DNA of 64,000 nt from Streptomyces achromogenes (GTDB lineage Bacteria > Actinomycetota > Actinomycetes > Streptomycetales > Streptomycetaceae): positions 4,216,001 through 4,280,000 of the forward strand of contig NZ_JAUSYH010000001.1 of assembly GCF_030816715.1 (NCBI RefSeq), written 5' to 3'. Positions 17,941-26,129 of the stretch are shown here, in pieces. The position numbers and the translations under genes are program-made. Under the pieces are notes generated by a model that was given only the letters and a program-made list of their open reading frames with translations, was not told where the DNA came from and searched no databases. Positions within the stretch are counted from its first letter, which is position 1; every line of letters begins with the position of its first letter.

Positions 17941-19068
17941 TCACACCAGGTGCCGGTTTGGGGCCTTCGCCCGCTCCTCGTACTCCGGCAGCACGAGGAC
18001 GTCGACGCCCGCGGCGGCCAGCAGGCCGGTCCCGTCCGCCGCCGTCACGAAGGTGTCCGGCTCGCGCCACGCCGTGACGACCCGGCGCACGCCGGCGTCC
18101 AGGATGAGCCGGGCGCACGGCGCGGGACGGGAGGAGCGGCGGGCGCAGGGCTCGAGGCTGCTGTAGACGGTGGCGGCGGCCAGCCGGGGGTCGGCGGGGT
18201 CGAGCTTGGCGAGCGCCGCCTCCTCGGCGTGCACGACCGGGTCGCCGGCCTCGCGGGAGTGCCCGCGGGCCAGTTCCGTCCCGTCGGCGGCCACGACGAC
18301 CGCGCCGACGCTGAACGCCGTGTCCGAGGGCGGGCACTGGGCGGCCAGCTCGCAGGCGAGGGCCAGCCAGTGCCGGTCGGCCGCGGCGGCGAGCGGTCCG
18401 GCGCCGGGGGCGGTGGGCTCGTAGCGGTGCAGGACGACGTCCTCGATGCGCCGCGTCTCCACCAGCCGCAGCCGTCCGCCCTGGTAGGCGCCCGGCCCGA
18501 AGAGGCGGGGCGCGTCGGGGTCGCCCACGAACAGCGGGGCGAGGACGAGCTGGAGTTCGTCGGCGAGCCCCTGCTGGAGCAGCTGGGTGTGGACGGTTCC
18601 GCCGCCCTCGACCATCAGGCGCCGGACGCCGAGCTCGTCGTGGAGGTGCGTGAGGAGGCGGCGCCAGTCCAGCTCGGGGCCGAGCGGGACGACGTCCGCG
18701 GCGATGCCGAGCGCGCGGGCCCGTTCGGCGCCCTTCTCGGTCGTGTAGACGGCCTTCTCGCCGCCCGTGTGCCAGAAGTTCGCCGCCGGGTCGAGGTCGC
18801 CGGAGCCGCTGACGGTGACCTTGAGCGGGTAGGCCGGCCGGCCGGCGGCGACCCGGGCGGCGCGGCGCTCGGGGGAGTTCACCAGGAGGCGGGGGTTGTC
18901 GGCGCGGATGGTGCCGGCGCCGATGAGGATGGCGTCCACGGAGGCCCGTACCGCGTCGACGCGGTCGAAGTCGGCGGGGCTGGAGAGCAGCAGGCGTTCG
19001 GGCGTGGTGTCGTCCAGGAAGCCGTCGAGGGAGACGGCGGCGGACAGCAGGACGTACGGGTACGGCAT
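17941..19068 (-). CDS. RibD-like bifunctional pyrimidine reductase/deaminase, domains in swapped order
   Basis: 375 residues from ATG 19068. Residues 1-215 are the RibD reductase (DHFR-like) domain: AVSLDGFLDDTTPERL, LIGAGTIRADNPRLL and RLMVEGGGTVHTQLL. Residues 230-375 are a cytidine-deaminase-fold domain with zinc motifs HAEEAALAKL and PCARRSSRPAPC. Classic RibD has deaminase first, so this is the reversed architecture common in Streptomyces. The likely reactions convert the GTP cyclohydrolase II product toward 5-amino-6-ribitylamino-uracil phosphate. It is divergent from marR and close to a ribA, with shared TTCAA-TTGAA dyads, so a co-regulated flavin or deazaflavin-type accessory cluster is likely. 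Confidence 0.82.
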   Translation of the reverse strand: MPYPYVLLSAAVSLDGFLDDTTPERLLLSSPADFDRVDAVRASVDAILIGAGTIRADNPRLLVNSPERRAARVAAGRPAYPLKVTVSGSGDLDPAANFWHTGGEKAVYTTEKGAERARALGIAADVVPLGPELDWRRLLTHLHDELGVRRLMVEGGGTVHTQLLQQGLADELQLVLAPLFVGDPDAPRLFGPGAYQGGRLRLVETRRIEDVVLHRYEPTAPGAGPLAAAADRHWLALACELAAQCPPSDTAFSVGAVVVAADGTELARGHSREAGDPVVHAEEAALAKLDPADPRLAAATVYSSLEPCARRSSRPAPCARLILDAGVRRVVTAWREPDTFVTAADGTGLLAAAGVDVLVLPEYEERAKAPNRHLV

Positions 19069-19105
19069 CGACGTGCTCCCGGGCTGGTCTTCCGACGGCG
19101 ATCTT

Positions 19106-19121
19106 GGTTCAAGTTTGAAAC
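19106..19121. promoter_or_regulatory. Dyad operator, site 1 (MarR candidate)
   Basis: GGTTCAAGTTTGAAAC contains the inverted repeat TTCAA-GT-TTGAA, between the divergent ribD-like and marR genes. It lies 18 bases from the marR start, where binding would block transcription. Two related dyads precede ribA. Confidence 0.65.
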
Positions 19122-19138
19122 AAAACTACACTGGGGTC

Positions 19139-19693
19139 ATGACGACCCGCTGGCTCACCCCCGAGGAGCAGCGCGCCTGGCGCGCGTACATGGCCGGCTA
19201 CCTCCTCCTCGAGGACGCCATCGACCGGCACCTCCAGCAGGAGGCCGGCATGCCCCACCTGTACTACTCCATCCTCGCCAACCTGTCCGAGAGTCCGGAG
19301 CGGCGGCTGCGGATGACCGATCTCGCCGAGCGCCTGAAGATCACGCGCAGCCGGCTGACCTACGCGGTGACCCGCCTCGAGAAGGACGGCCTGACGCGGC
19401 GCGAGGAGTGCCGCTGGGACAAGCGCGGCAGCGTCGCCGTCCTGACGGACGAGGGCCTGGCGGTGCTGGAGGACGTAGCGCCCGGCCATGTCGAAACGGT
19501 CCGCGCCACCCTCTTCGACCGGCTCACGCCCGAGCAGGTGGGGCAGTTGGAGGAGATCTTCACCCAGGTCGCGGCAGGCTTCCAGAGCGAGGGCGGCGGC
19601 GAGGCCTCCACCTCCCCCGAGGACCTGCCGTGGCGCAGGCGCTCGTCGCCCTGCTCCGGTTCCGGCTCCGGGACCGACTCCAGGACGGAGTGA
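19139..19693 (+). CDS. MarR-family transcriptional regulator
   Basis: 184 residues from ATG 19139. The winged-helix core is clear: LRMTDLAERLKITRSRLTYA is the recognition HTH and VTRLEKDGLTRREECRWDKR is the wing with its typical D-R. ADEGL-type text (LTDEGLAVLED) and a C-terminal dimerisation helix follow. The last 35 residues are disordered. The gene is flanked by a RibD-like reductase (divergent) and ribA (downstream). The TTCAA-TTGAA dyads around all three genes suggest it represses itself and both riboflavin-type genes. The effector is unknown. Confidence 0.88.
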   Translation: MTTRWLTPEEQRAWRAYMAGYLLLEDAIDRHLQQEAGMPHLYYSILANLSESPERRLRMTDLAERLKITRSRLTYAVTRLEKDGLTRREECRWDKRGSVAVLTDEGLAVLEDVAPGHVETVRATLFDRLTPEQVGQLEEIFTQVAAGFQSEGGGEASTSPEDLPWRRRSSPCSGSGSGTDSRTE

Positions 19694-19761
19694 GCCGCCG
19701 ACCCGGATGAGGGGGGTGAGGCGGTGAGGGCGTGTCGGGTGAGGCGGGCCACAAAGCAGTT

Positions 19762-19777
19762 GCTTCAACTTTAAAGC
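19762..19777. promoter_or_regulatory. Dyad operator, site 2 (MarR candidate)
   Basis: GCTTCAACTTTAAAGC is an imperfect palindrome of the same family as sites 1 and 3, upstream of ribA. Confidence 0.6.
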
Positions 19778-19805
19778 ATGGGTAGGGTCTCGTTTCGCTG
19801 GAACT

Positions 19806-19821
19806 GCTTCAAATCTGAAGC
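19806..19821. promoter_or_regulatory. Dyad operator, site 3 (MarR candidate)
   Basis: GCTTCAAATCTGAAGC has perfect 6-base arms (GCTTCA/TGAAGC). Its centre is 44 bases, about four helical turns, from that of site 2, so cooperative binding upstream of ribA is plausible. Confidence 0.65.
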
Positions 19822-19906
19822 AGACAGCGTAGACAGCGGTCAGGCAGCACCCGGCTCACGCCCCGGCGACGCCCGGCCCACCGCCCTCCGGACCCGGGAG
19901 ACCCGC

Positions 19907-20548
19907 ATGCCCGACACCCCCGCCGCCACCCAGCGCGCCCGCGTCCGGGTACCGCTCCGCTTCCACGACGGCTACTGCGTCGACGCCGAACTGGTCACCT
20001 TCCACGGCCTCGTCGACGGCCAGGAGCACGTCGCCGTCGTCCTCGGCGAGCCCGCCCCGGGCTCGGTCCCGCTGGTCCGGCTGCACTCCGAGTGCCTGAC
20101 CGGCGACGCCTTCGGCTCCGCCCGCTGCGACTGCGGCCCCCAGCTGCGCGAGGCCGTCGAACGGATAGCGGCGACGGGCGGTGTCCTGCTCTACCTCCGC
20201 CAGGAGGGCCGCGGCATCGGCCTCTACAACAAGCTCGACGCGTACGCCCTCCAGGACCAGGGCCTCGACACCTACGAGGCCAACGCCGCGCTCGGCCTGC
20301 CCGAGGACGACCGTGACTACACGTCGGCCGCCCAGATGCTGCGCGCTCTCGGCATCACGAGCCTGGACCTGCTGTCCAACAACCCTGACAAGGCAGAGCA
20401 GTTGCGGGATCTGGGCATCGACGTCCACGACCGCGTGCCGACCGGCGTCTTCACCACCCCGCACAACGTCCGCTACCTGCGCGCGAAGGTCCTGCAGACC
20501 CAGCACACGCTGCCGCTGGCCTCCCTCACCGGCCTCAGCGCGGTCTGA
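19907..20548 (+). CDS. ribA: GTP cyclohydrolase II
   Basis: 213 residues from ATG 19907 (MPDTPAATQRARVRVPLRFH), preceded by GGGAG. HSECLTGDAFGSARCDCGPQ carries the three zinc cysteines, LYLRQEGRGIGLYNKLDAYA the catalytic arginine region, and DTYEANAALGLPEDDRDY, LLSNNPDK and RVPTGVFTTPHN follow. It makes the first riboflavin precursor from GTP. It is stand-alone, without the DHBP synthase half of RibBA. With the RibD-like protein it supplies two steps of the pathway. Streptomyces usually has a main rib operon elsewhere, so this copy may feed a specialised flavin-type pathway under MarR control. Confidence 0.92.
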   Translation: MPDTPAATQRARVRVPLRFHDGYCVDAELVTFHGLVDGQEHVAVVLGEPAPGSVPLVRLHSECLTGDAFGSARCDCGPQLREAVERIAATGGVLLYLRQEGRGIGLYNKLDAYALQDQGLDTYEANAALGLPEDDRDYTSAAQMLRALGITSLDLLSNNPDKAEQLRDLGIDVHDRVPTGVFTTPHNVRYLRAKVLQTQHTLPLASLTGLSAV

Positions 20549-20740
20549 CGCCTTCGGGGTACGGCCAGGGCAGCGGTCGGGCGGACGAGGAGAAGGCCGG
20601 CTTCGTCATGCGGCCACCTCCTGTGCGCCGATCAGGTGCCCGTCCAGGTCGATCCCTGAGTCGGCGGCCAGGACGAGGGAACCGGACGCCTGACGAACGA
20701 CGCGGGCGGCCGGGTCGACCTCAACGCACGCAGGCGGCCT

Positions 20741-21190
20741 TCACTGGAGTCGAGCCCGGAGAAGACGGGCTACCTGGTCGGCCCGGTCGGGCGTCACCCA
20801 TTCCTCCTCGGGCCGCCGGAGCAGTTCGAAGACGCCCGGCCCACGGTGTTCCGGCGGCAGATCCGCCATGCGCGGGACGATGTGGAAGTGCACGTGCGCG
20901 AAGCCTTCGGCTTCGGCGAACTGGACGACGTAGGTCTTGGTGCAACCCGTGATGCTCCGGAGCGCCTGGGAGAGTCTGACCTGCCACATCCCCAGGGCGG
21001 ACGCCTCGGCGTCGGTGAGGTCGTGCACAGCGGCGACGTGGCGGCGGGGCAGCAGCACCAGCCAGCCGGGGACCGCCGTGTTGAAGGCGTGGGCCACCCG
21101 CCAGTGCTGGTCGTGCACGACGCACTCGCGTGGTGGAAGGTCGTCGAACTCTTCTTCCTTGCCGCAGGTGTAGCAGTCGGAATTCGTCAT
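20741..21190 (-). CDS. HIT-family protein (histidine triad hydrolase)
   Basis: 149 residues from ATG 21190. The histidine triad AHVHFHIVPRM is at about 108-118, and AFNTAVPGWLVLLPRRHVAA is the usual nucleotide-binding strand. An N-terminal CYTC pair could bind zinc. HIT proteins hydrolyse nucleotide-phosphate or phosphoramidate bonds. Single gene; the 190 bp on each side hold no other gene. Confidence 0.85.
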   Translation of the reverse strand: MTNSDCYTCGKEEEFDDLPPRECVVHDQHWRVAHAFNTAVPGWLVLLPRRHVAAVHDLTDAEASALGMWQVRLSQALRSITGCTKTYVVQFAEAEGFAHVHFHIVPRMADLPPEHRGPGVFELLRRPEEEWVTPDRADQVARLLRARLQ

Positions 21191-21264
21191 GAACCGAGAT
21201 CGTAGAACCGTCTGTGCGACGTCTCTCGGGCCTGCGCACCGGCTCACCGCGGGAACACGGGAGC

Positions 21265-21312
21265 CCGGGCGCCGCCCGGCAGGTCAGAGGGGGTTACCCC
21301 CCTCTCCCCGCG
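21265..21312 (-). terminator. Double hairpin, copy A of a 36-bp repeat
   Basis: CCGGGCGCCGCCCGG folds on itself, and GAGGGGG-TTAC-CCCCCTC (21287-21304) is a perfect 7-bp hairpin. It lies downstream of the minus-strand M15-like gene and could end its transcript. Bases 21265-21300 match 26084-26119 at 34 of 36 positions. Confidence 0.55.
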
Positions 21313-21380
21313 CCACGGCTCTTCGGTGAGGACGACGCACCCTCCCCGCTCCAGCACGCAGTCCGGCAGCAGCGTGCCCC

Positions 21381-22202
21381 TTACGCCGCAGTGCTCTGGC
21401 GCCGTGCCAGCGCTTTGGAGGCTTTGCGCCGGCTGCTGGAGAGCACGTTCACCGGGGCGCCCGCCCCGGCTCCGGGCTCCAGCCGCCAGTCGCGGATCCG
21501 CGCCGCGACCCGGGCCAGCCGCTTGTCGCCGGGCCGTACGTCGATGGAGAACAGCGCCTCGTCGGGCGTACGGTCGTCGCCGCCCCAGCGGACGACGCCG
21601 TCGAGTTCGGCGAGGATGTCGCGGATCACGACCTCCTGCTGCGGGAAGAAGCCGCCGCGTACGCCCACCGGGTAGAAACCCGGCCGGACGCGCACGGCCG
21701 TGCCGGACGCCAGGTTGGACTCCGCGCGGCCCTTGCGGACCTTTGACGGGGCGTGCCAGCCGGTCACGTCACCCTGGCGCAGGGGGTCGACCTCGTAGTG
21801 GAACCGGCGTACCAGGTGGACGAGTACGGTCTCCACGTCGCCCATGCGGACGGCGACACCCTTGAGCGGGGTGCCAGGCACGGGGCGGGTGTAGACGGTG
21901 CCGCCGTCGTCGGCGACGTTCTCCATCTCCCAGCCGTTGTGGGAGCGCGTACCCGCCAGCACGCGCCGGGTACGGTCCCGGGCGCTGCTGACGGCGTCCC
22001 GTACGCGGGACGGAATGGTGCCGTCCTGGTCGGCCTGTGCGGAGGAGAGGAAGCGGGAGAAGGGCAGGGCGGCGACGGCGGCGGCGCCGGTGACGGCGGC
22101 GGCACGGCCGAGCAGAGCACGCCGGCCCATGCCACGGCGGTGCGAGGGCGCCGACGACTGCCGGCTGCTGCTGCGGGGAAACTGGGGGATGTTGAGCTTC
22201 AA
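21381..22202 (-). CDS. Tat-type exported M15 peptidase homologue lacking zinc ligands
   Basis: 273 residues if started at TTG 22202 (MKLNIPQFPRSSSRQ, with GGAATGAG upstream); an internal ATG at MGRRALLGR is the alternative. The N-terminus has GRRALLGRAAAVTGAAAVAA, a twin-arginine-like signal. The C-terminal half follows the M15 D-Ala-D-Ala carboxypeptidase/endolysin pattern, but SNLASGTAVRVRPGFYP stands where active enzymes have SNHASGTAID, and DEALFSIDV stands where they have DEMHFEI. All three zinc ligands (His, Asp, His) are therefore replaced. It is probably a non-catalytic wall-binding protein. It lies 38 bp downstream of the DUF1906 gene in the same direction. Confidence 0.68.
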   Translation of the reverse strand: MKLNIPQFPRSSSRQSSAPSHRRGMGRRALLGRAAAVTGAAAVAALPFSRFLSSAQADQDGTIPSRVRDAVSSARDRTRRVLAGTRSHNGWEMENVADDGGTVYTRPVPGTPLKGVAVRMGDVETVLVHLVRRFHYEVDPLRQGDVTGWHAPSKVRKGRAESNLASGTAVRVRPGFYPVGVRGGFFPQQEVVIRDILAELDGVVRWGGDDRTPDEALFSIDVRPGDKRLARVAARIRDWRLEPGAGAGAPVNVLSSSRRKASKALARRQSTAA

Positions 22203-22240
22203 CGGAGTCTCATTCCGGAGTTCAGACGGGCGCGCAGGGG

Positions 22241-24475
22241 TCAGGCGTTGCGCGCGATGCTGTTGTACTTCTCGAAGAGCTGGTAGACGGCCAGGCTCTG
22301 GTGCGTCTGCGCCTCCTGGTCGGGGTCCCAGGCGCGGTAGCGGCGCAGGAGTTCGGTGATCTCGAATTCGGCGAGGCCGAGGCGCATGGTCCGCGGGGTG
22401 GTGACGCGGTCGCCGGGGGGCAGCCGGCCGCCCGGCCGGCCCCGTACGTCCCACAGGTGGATCAGGGCTACGGTGCGCACGGTGAACGCGTTGTCCTTGT
22501 TCAGCCGCTGCCACACGGACCAGATGTCGGCGTCCTTACCCGCATCGAGGTGCTTGCCGGTCGTGTAGCCCCAGCCGATGCAGTGGTTCCAGGCCTGGAT
22601 GGCGTCGGTGCCGCTGATCTCGGCGATGCCGGTGTGCGAGTCCTTGACGGTGCCGGAACCGGAGAGGTGATAGCCGACGACCTTCTGGTCCGCGGCCTGG
22701 TCGGCGAGGCCGTACTCGCGCATCGCCCAGTAGACCGCCGTCTGGATCAGGGCCTTGCGCATGCCGTACGTGTTCGACAGCTGGGTGATCAGCTCGTCCT
22801 GGTCCTGGAGCGCGTCGACGGCCTGGGAGTTGGAGTAGAGCTTCGCGTCGCTGCCGATGCCGCCCATGTCGGGGTAGCCGATCGACTGCATGTACCGGGA
22901 GAGGTCGGCGCGCAGGGCCGGCAGATGGCTGCGGTCGAGGGCGACGTCCGGCACGGCGGGGCGCGGCGGGTTGAAGGAGCCCTGCCCGGTGTCGCGCCCC
23001 GAGGCGATGTCGATGTCGATGTCCAGTTGCGCGTCACCCGAGCCGAGGGTGCGGATGACGAACTGGTCGTAGGCCCAGTCGTCGGGCAGCTGATGACCGG
23101 CGTTGCCCACGTAGCCCGAGGACATGTCGGCCAGGAAGCTCGCCGTCGAGTAGCCGGCCGCGCCGACCCGTGCGCAGACGTCGCGGGAGCCGTACACGCC
23201 TATCTCGTACGGATTGCCGGAGTCCGCCATGGCGTCGTTGATGCCCTTGAAGTGGGGCAGGACGTTCGCGGTGATCTGGTCGTCGACCGCGTCGAAGTCG
23301 ACGGCGAAGAAGATCCGCGTCCCGTTCTTGAAGCCGTGGTCCAAAGCGGCGTTGACCGCGCCGTACCCGGCGGTCCGCCCGGCCGCGTAGTCGAAGTCGG
23401 AGGCGTCGCCGCCGGTGGTCTGGTAGATGGGAAAGCAGCGCAGGCCGTTCTCGGCGATCGTCCGCAGTTCTCCGGGCTGGATCGCCTTCTCCGGCAGGGA
23501 CTTGCCGCTCGGGTTGGTGAGGTAGCGCCCGACGTACTTGATGCCGGCCGCCTTCAGCGTCGCCGCGCGTGCGGGCGTGATCTTCGCGATGCCGTCGCAG
23601 GCCTGGCCCTGGCGGGCCTGGTCGCCGAACGACGCCAGCAGGGACGCCCATGTGGAGAAGTCGCCGTCACCGGTCGACGGGAGGGCGACGAAGGTCTGGA
23701 ATGCCCGGACAGCGGCGGCCAGAGGAGACTCGAAGGAGTCGGAAAAGGCGACGGGCCGCCGGTTGAGGACCATCCCCGCCGAGAACAGGGACACCCACAC
23801 ACCCTGGTCGCCCTGCTTCACGGGGTGCGACTTCAGGCCCCCCTGGGTACCGGGCCCGAAGTTGCCGTTGGCGGTGCCGTCCGCCATGCCCAGCTCGTAC
23901 TGGACGCCGAAAAGCAGCCCCTTGAAGGTGGCTCCGGAGACCTGCCCGTCGCTGGCGACGACGAAGTAGTCCTGGCGGTTCACGTACCGGCCGTTGAGCC
24001 ACCGCTGCACGCCGCGGACCTGGTCGGAGCCGGAACCGGTGACGACATACGCGTCCATGGTCAGCAAAGCCTTGAACACCTTGGGCGTCAGCTCACTGCC
24101 GGGAAACGCCTTCTCGACGCCCATGTCGGTCTTCAGTCTGGTCACGGCCGCCTGGACGCGTGCGCCGTACGTACCGTCGAGGTCACTTCCGTCGTACCCC
24201 TTGCAGTACAGGCCCGCCTGGATGATCCGGCAGAAGTCCGGGGACGGGACGGTGTCCTGATCGAGTTTCGGGAACTTGGCGGTCAGCGTGGAGAGCGTGC
24301 CGGGGCCGAAGCCGTCGGACATGGGGGTGATGTCCAGCTCGTACTGCAGGGCACGGGTCAGGGCGTACATGGTGGCCCAGTCGGCCTCGCCGCTCTCCTC
24401 CACGGTCGTGCCGGTACGGCTGCCGTAGACGGAGTTCACGAACCTCTGGGCCTTGAGCACCATCGCGTCGCGCAT
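22241..24475 (-). CDS. DUF1906 glycoside-hydrolase-like protein with peptidoglycan-binding repeats
   Basis: 744 residues from ATG 24475; an ATG at 24463 is also possible. Residues 40-290 contain three peptidoglycan-binding-1-like repeats (GFGPGTLSTLTAKFP, GTYGARVQAAVTRLKTDMG, GNFGPGTQGGLKSHP). Residues 300-490 are the DUF1906/Rv2525c-like TIM barrel: CDGIAKITPARAATLKAAGI, KYVGRYLTNPSGKSL, IFFAVDFDAVDDQI and YEIGVYGSRDVC. Residues 540-744 form a helical domain (SNTYGMRKALIQTAVYWAMR) not recognised. No signal peptide is visible at the N-terminus, which is odd for a wall-directed protein. Probably co-transcribed with the downstream Tat-signal M15 homologue. Confidence 0.75.
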   Translation of the reverse strand: MRDAMVLKAQRFVNSVYGSRTGTTVEESGEADWATMYALTRALQYELDITPMSDGFGPGTLSTLTAKFPKLDQDTVPSPDFCRIIQAGLYCKGYDGSDLDGTYGARVQAAVTRLKTDMGVEKAFPGSELTPKVFKALLTMDAYVVTGSGSDQVRGVQRWLNGRYVNRQDYFVVASDGQVSGATFKGLLFGVQYELGMADGTANGNFGPGTQGGLKSHPVKQGDQGVWVSLFSAGMVLNRRPVAFSDSFESPLAAAVRAFQTFVALPSTGDGDFSTWASLLASFGDQARQGQACDGIAKITPARAATLKAAGIKYVGRYLTNPSGKSLPEKAIQPGELRTIAENGLRCFPIYQTTGGDASDFDYAAGRTAGYGAVNAALDHGFKNGTRIFFAVDFDAVDDQITANVLPHFKGINDAMADSGNPYEIGVYGSRDVCARVGAAGYSTASFLADMSSGYVGNAGHQLPDDWAYDQFVIRTLGSGDAQLDIDIDIASGRDTGQGSFNPPRPAVPDVALDRSHLPALRADLSRYMQSIGYPDMGGIGSDAKLYSNSQAVDALQDQDELITQLSNTYGMRKALIQTAVYWAMREYGLADQAADQKVVGYHLSGSGTVKDSHTGIAEISGTDAIQAWNHCIGWGYTTGKHLDAGKDADIWSVWQRLNKDNAFTVRTVALIHLWDVRGRPGGRLPPGDRVTTPRTMRLGLAEFEITELLRRYRAWDPDQEAQTHQSLAVYQLFEKYNSIARNA

Positions 24476-24902
24476 GGGGGGTTCACTCACTTTCGAGGGA
24501 GTGACCGAGCCCGTCGCAGCCCTGTGACCAGGTTCCCCCCCGGCGCCGGGCGAATGGTCGATCTCGTGGTGAGGTTGATCGTATGTCGGGTCAAACCTCT
24601 GACCGTGAGGCACTTGGGAGGATTCGAGGAGGTTCTTGTGATCACCGGAGAACCCCCGGTTCATCCCGCAGTCGGACGGCGGCGGCCCCGACCGCCGACA
24701 GCGGCCGCCGCCTTCCGTTCCCGCCCGGGTGATCAAGCGCTTCGGCTGATCCGGGAACTCTTCGGCGGCCGTCCTGCGACCGGGCATCCGCGGCGTTCCC
24801 CCGGACCACGACGAGTCCCGCACCCGCACCCTGGATGTCGATGCCGACCGGGCCGGGTGCGGGTCTTGAGTGAGGGCGCCGGCTCGTCTGTCCGTGCCCG
24901 GC
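24476..24902. other. 427-bp intergenic region
   Basis: It holds the promoter region of the DUF1906 gene on its left and the terminator of the ADP-ribosyltransferase gene on its right. Apart from the hairpin at 24823-24863 no gene or strong repeat is seen. Confidence 0.5.
24823..24863 (-). terminator. Hairpin downstream of the ADP-ribosyltransferase gene
   Basis: CCCGCACCC (24823-24831) pairs with GGGTGCGGG (24855-24863), a perfect 9-bp stem about 40 bases after the stop codon at 24903. There is no clear U-tract, as is common in Streptomyces. Confidence 0.6.
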
Positions 24903-25850
24903 TCAGTTGCCGCCGCTGCCGCCGTCACGCTCGCAGCGCTGGATCTCGCTGCACCCACGGGTCCACGGGTTCGCCTGTCCCCCGGGACCGTCGAGGTCCG
25001 ACCAGAAATCGAAGTGGCCGTTCGGGTCGTGAGACGGGTTGTAGATCACATGGGGCGCGACGTGGTTCGGGTTGTTCGCGTGACCGACGTACGTGGTGCG
25101 CTGGGTCCTGAAATCGATACGCCCGTTCGTCTCGTGCGCCGTCGTCTCGTAGATGCGGACGCCTCGGACCGCGTAGTTCGGGATGTGGTGCACGAACGCC
25201 CACTCGTCCTGGCCGGCGTACGTCCGGGCCATGTCGCCGCGCCCCATGGCCGCGAGCTGGCTGGGCACATGGACCGCGTTCTGTGCCCACCTGGTGTCGA
25301 TCTCGTAGACGAAGGTCCGCGCGGTGATCGTGCCATGGGTGCAGCCCGACAGCAGGTACTGCCCGAGTCCCGGGATGAAGGCGTAGAAAGCCATGCGTGC
25401 GGTGGAGCAGCGCGGTTGCCCCGCGAGACGGTCCAGGTTGCGCCCGCCCTGGCTGCGCGCGAAGGTCTCGGCCACGCCCAGCGTTCCCGTGGTCGAGATG
25501 TAGTTGCTGCCGTCCTGCCCGTGCACATGGGCCACGAGATCATCGTTGGCGCCGACGGACGAGAAGCCGTGGCTGAAGATGTCCGACGGTGAGCGGGAGT
25601 CGCCGCGCACCAGCGTGAGCGGCATCGTCGGCTGGTTTCCGAGGAAGCGGTTGTGCAGGTTGGGGCAGGTTCTGCTGGACGAGGACCCTTCCCCGGAGTT
25701 GCTTCCTCCGGGGCAGATGTTGCCGGTGGCATGGGCGCCGGACAGCGTGCCGAGTGGGCCGAGCAACGTGGCGCACACCGCCAGCAGGAGGACCGACAGG
25801 ACCGACAGGATCGTCGGTCTGCGGAGGAGGGGCGTTTCGTTCGTCTGCAT
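24903..25850 (-). CDS. Secreted mono-ADP-ribosyltransferase, pertussis-toxin S1/scabin-like
   Basis: 315 residues from ATG 25850 with GGGAGA upstream. A signal peptide (ILSVLSVLLLAVCATLLG ... GAHA) probably ends near residue 41. The catalytic R-S-E pattern is visible: R in LTLVRGDSRSPSDIFSHGF, STT in GSNYISTTGTLG and the QxE in YAGQDEWAFVHHIPN. QxE rather than ExE suggests targets other than arginine; scabin and pierisin, with the same motif, modify guanine in DNA. Four cysteines may form two disulfides in the export form. The C-terminus is short, with no separate translocation subunit or immunity gene adjacent. Target: unknown. It sits next to an integration hotspot. Confidence 0.75.
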   Translation of the reverse strand: MQTNETPLLRRPTILSVLSVLLLAVCATLLGPLGTLSGAHATGNICPGGSNSGEGSSSSRTCPNLHNRFLGNQPTMPLTLVRGDSRSPSDIFSHGFSSVGANDDLVAHVHGQDGSNYISTTGTLGVAETFARSQGGRNLDRLAGQPRCSTARMAFYAFIPGLGQYLLSGCTHGTITARTFVYEIDTRWAQNAVHVPSQLAAMGRGDMARTYAGQDEWAFVHHIPNYAVRGVRIYETTAHETNGRIDFRTQRTTYVGHANNPNHVAPHVIYNPSHDPNGHFDFWSDLDGPGGQANPWTRGCSEIQRCERDGGSGGN

Positions 25851-26083
25851 TGCGTGCTGTTCTCCCAGCGGTGAGACAGAGGGTCGATGCCACGACCGAG
25901 GCTGTCGCCCCGCAGGTTGATTGGCACCCCGCTCACCAGGGGCAATCAACTCGCCTGCTCACGCTGACCTCGGACACGTACACGAGTCTGCTTCCTGAGC
26001 CGGACCGTGATCCGCAGGCCACGGACGCATCCGCTCGCGCAGCCCCCGACAACGCAGTGGCGCCCGGGTCGGCCGAAGCCGAT

Positions 26084-26119
26084 CCGGGCGCCGCTCGGCA
26101 GGTCAGAGGGGGTGACCCC
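26084..26119. repeat. 36-bp repeat, copy B (tRNA-Lys terminator-like)
   Basis: It matches 21265-21300 at 34 of 36 bases and contains GAGGGG-GTGA-CCCCTC. Before integration it would have lain directly downstream of tRNA-Lys, so it may have been that gene's terminator; it also encodes the tail of the relic integrase. Confidence 0.65.
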
Positions 26120-26129
26120 TCCCCCGCAC

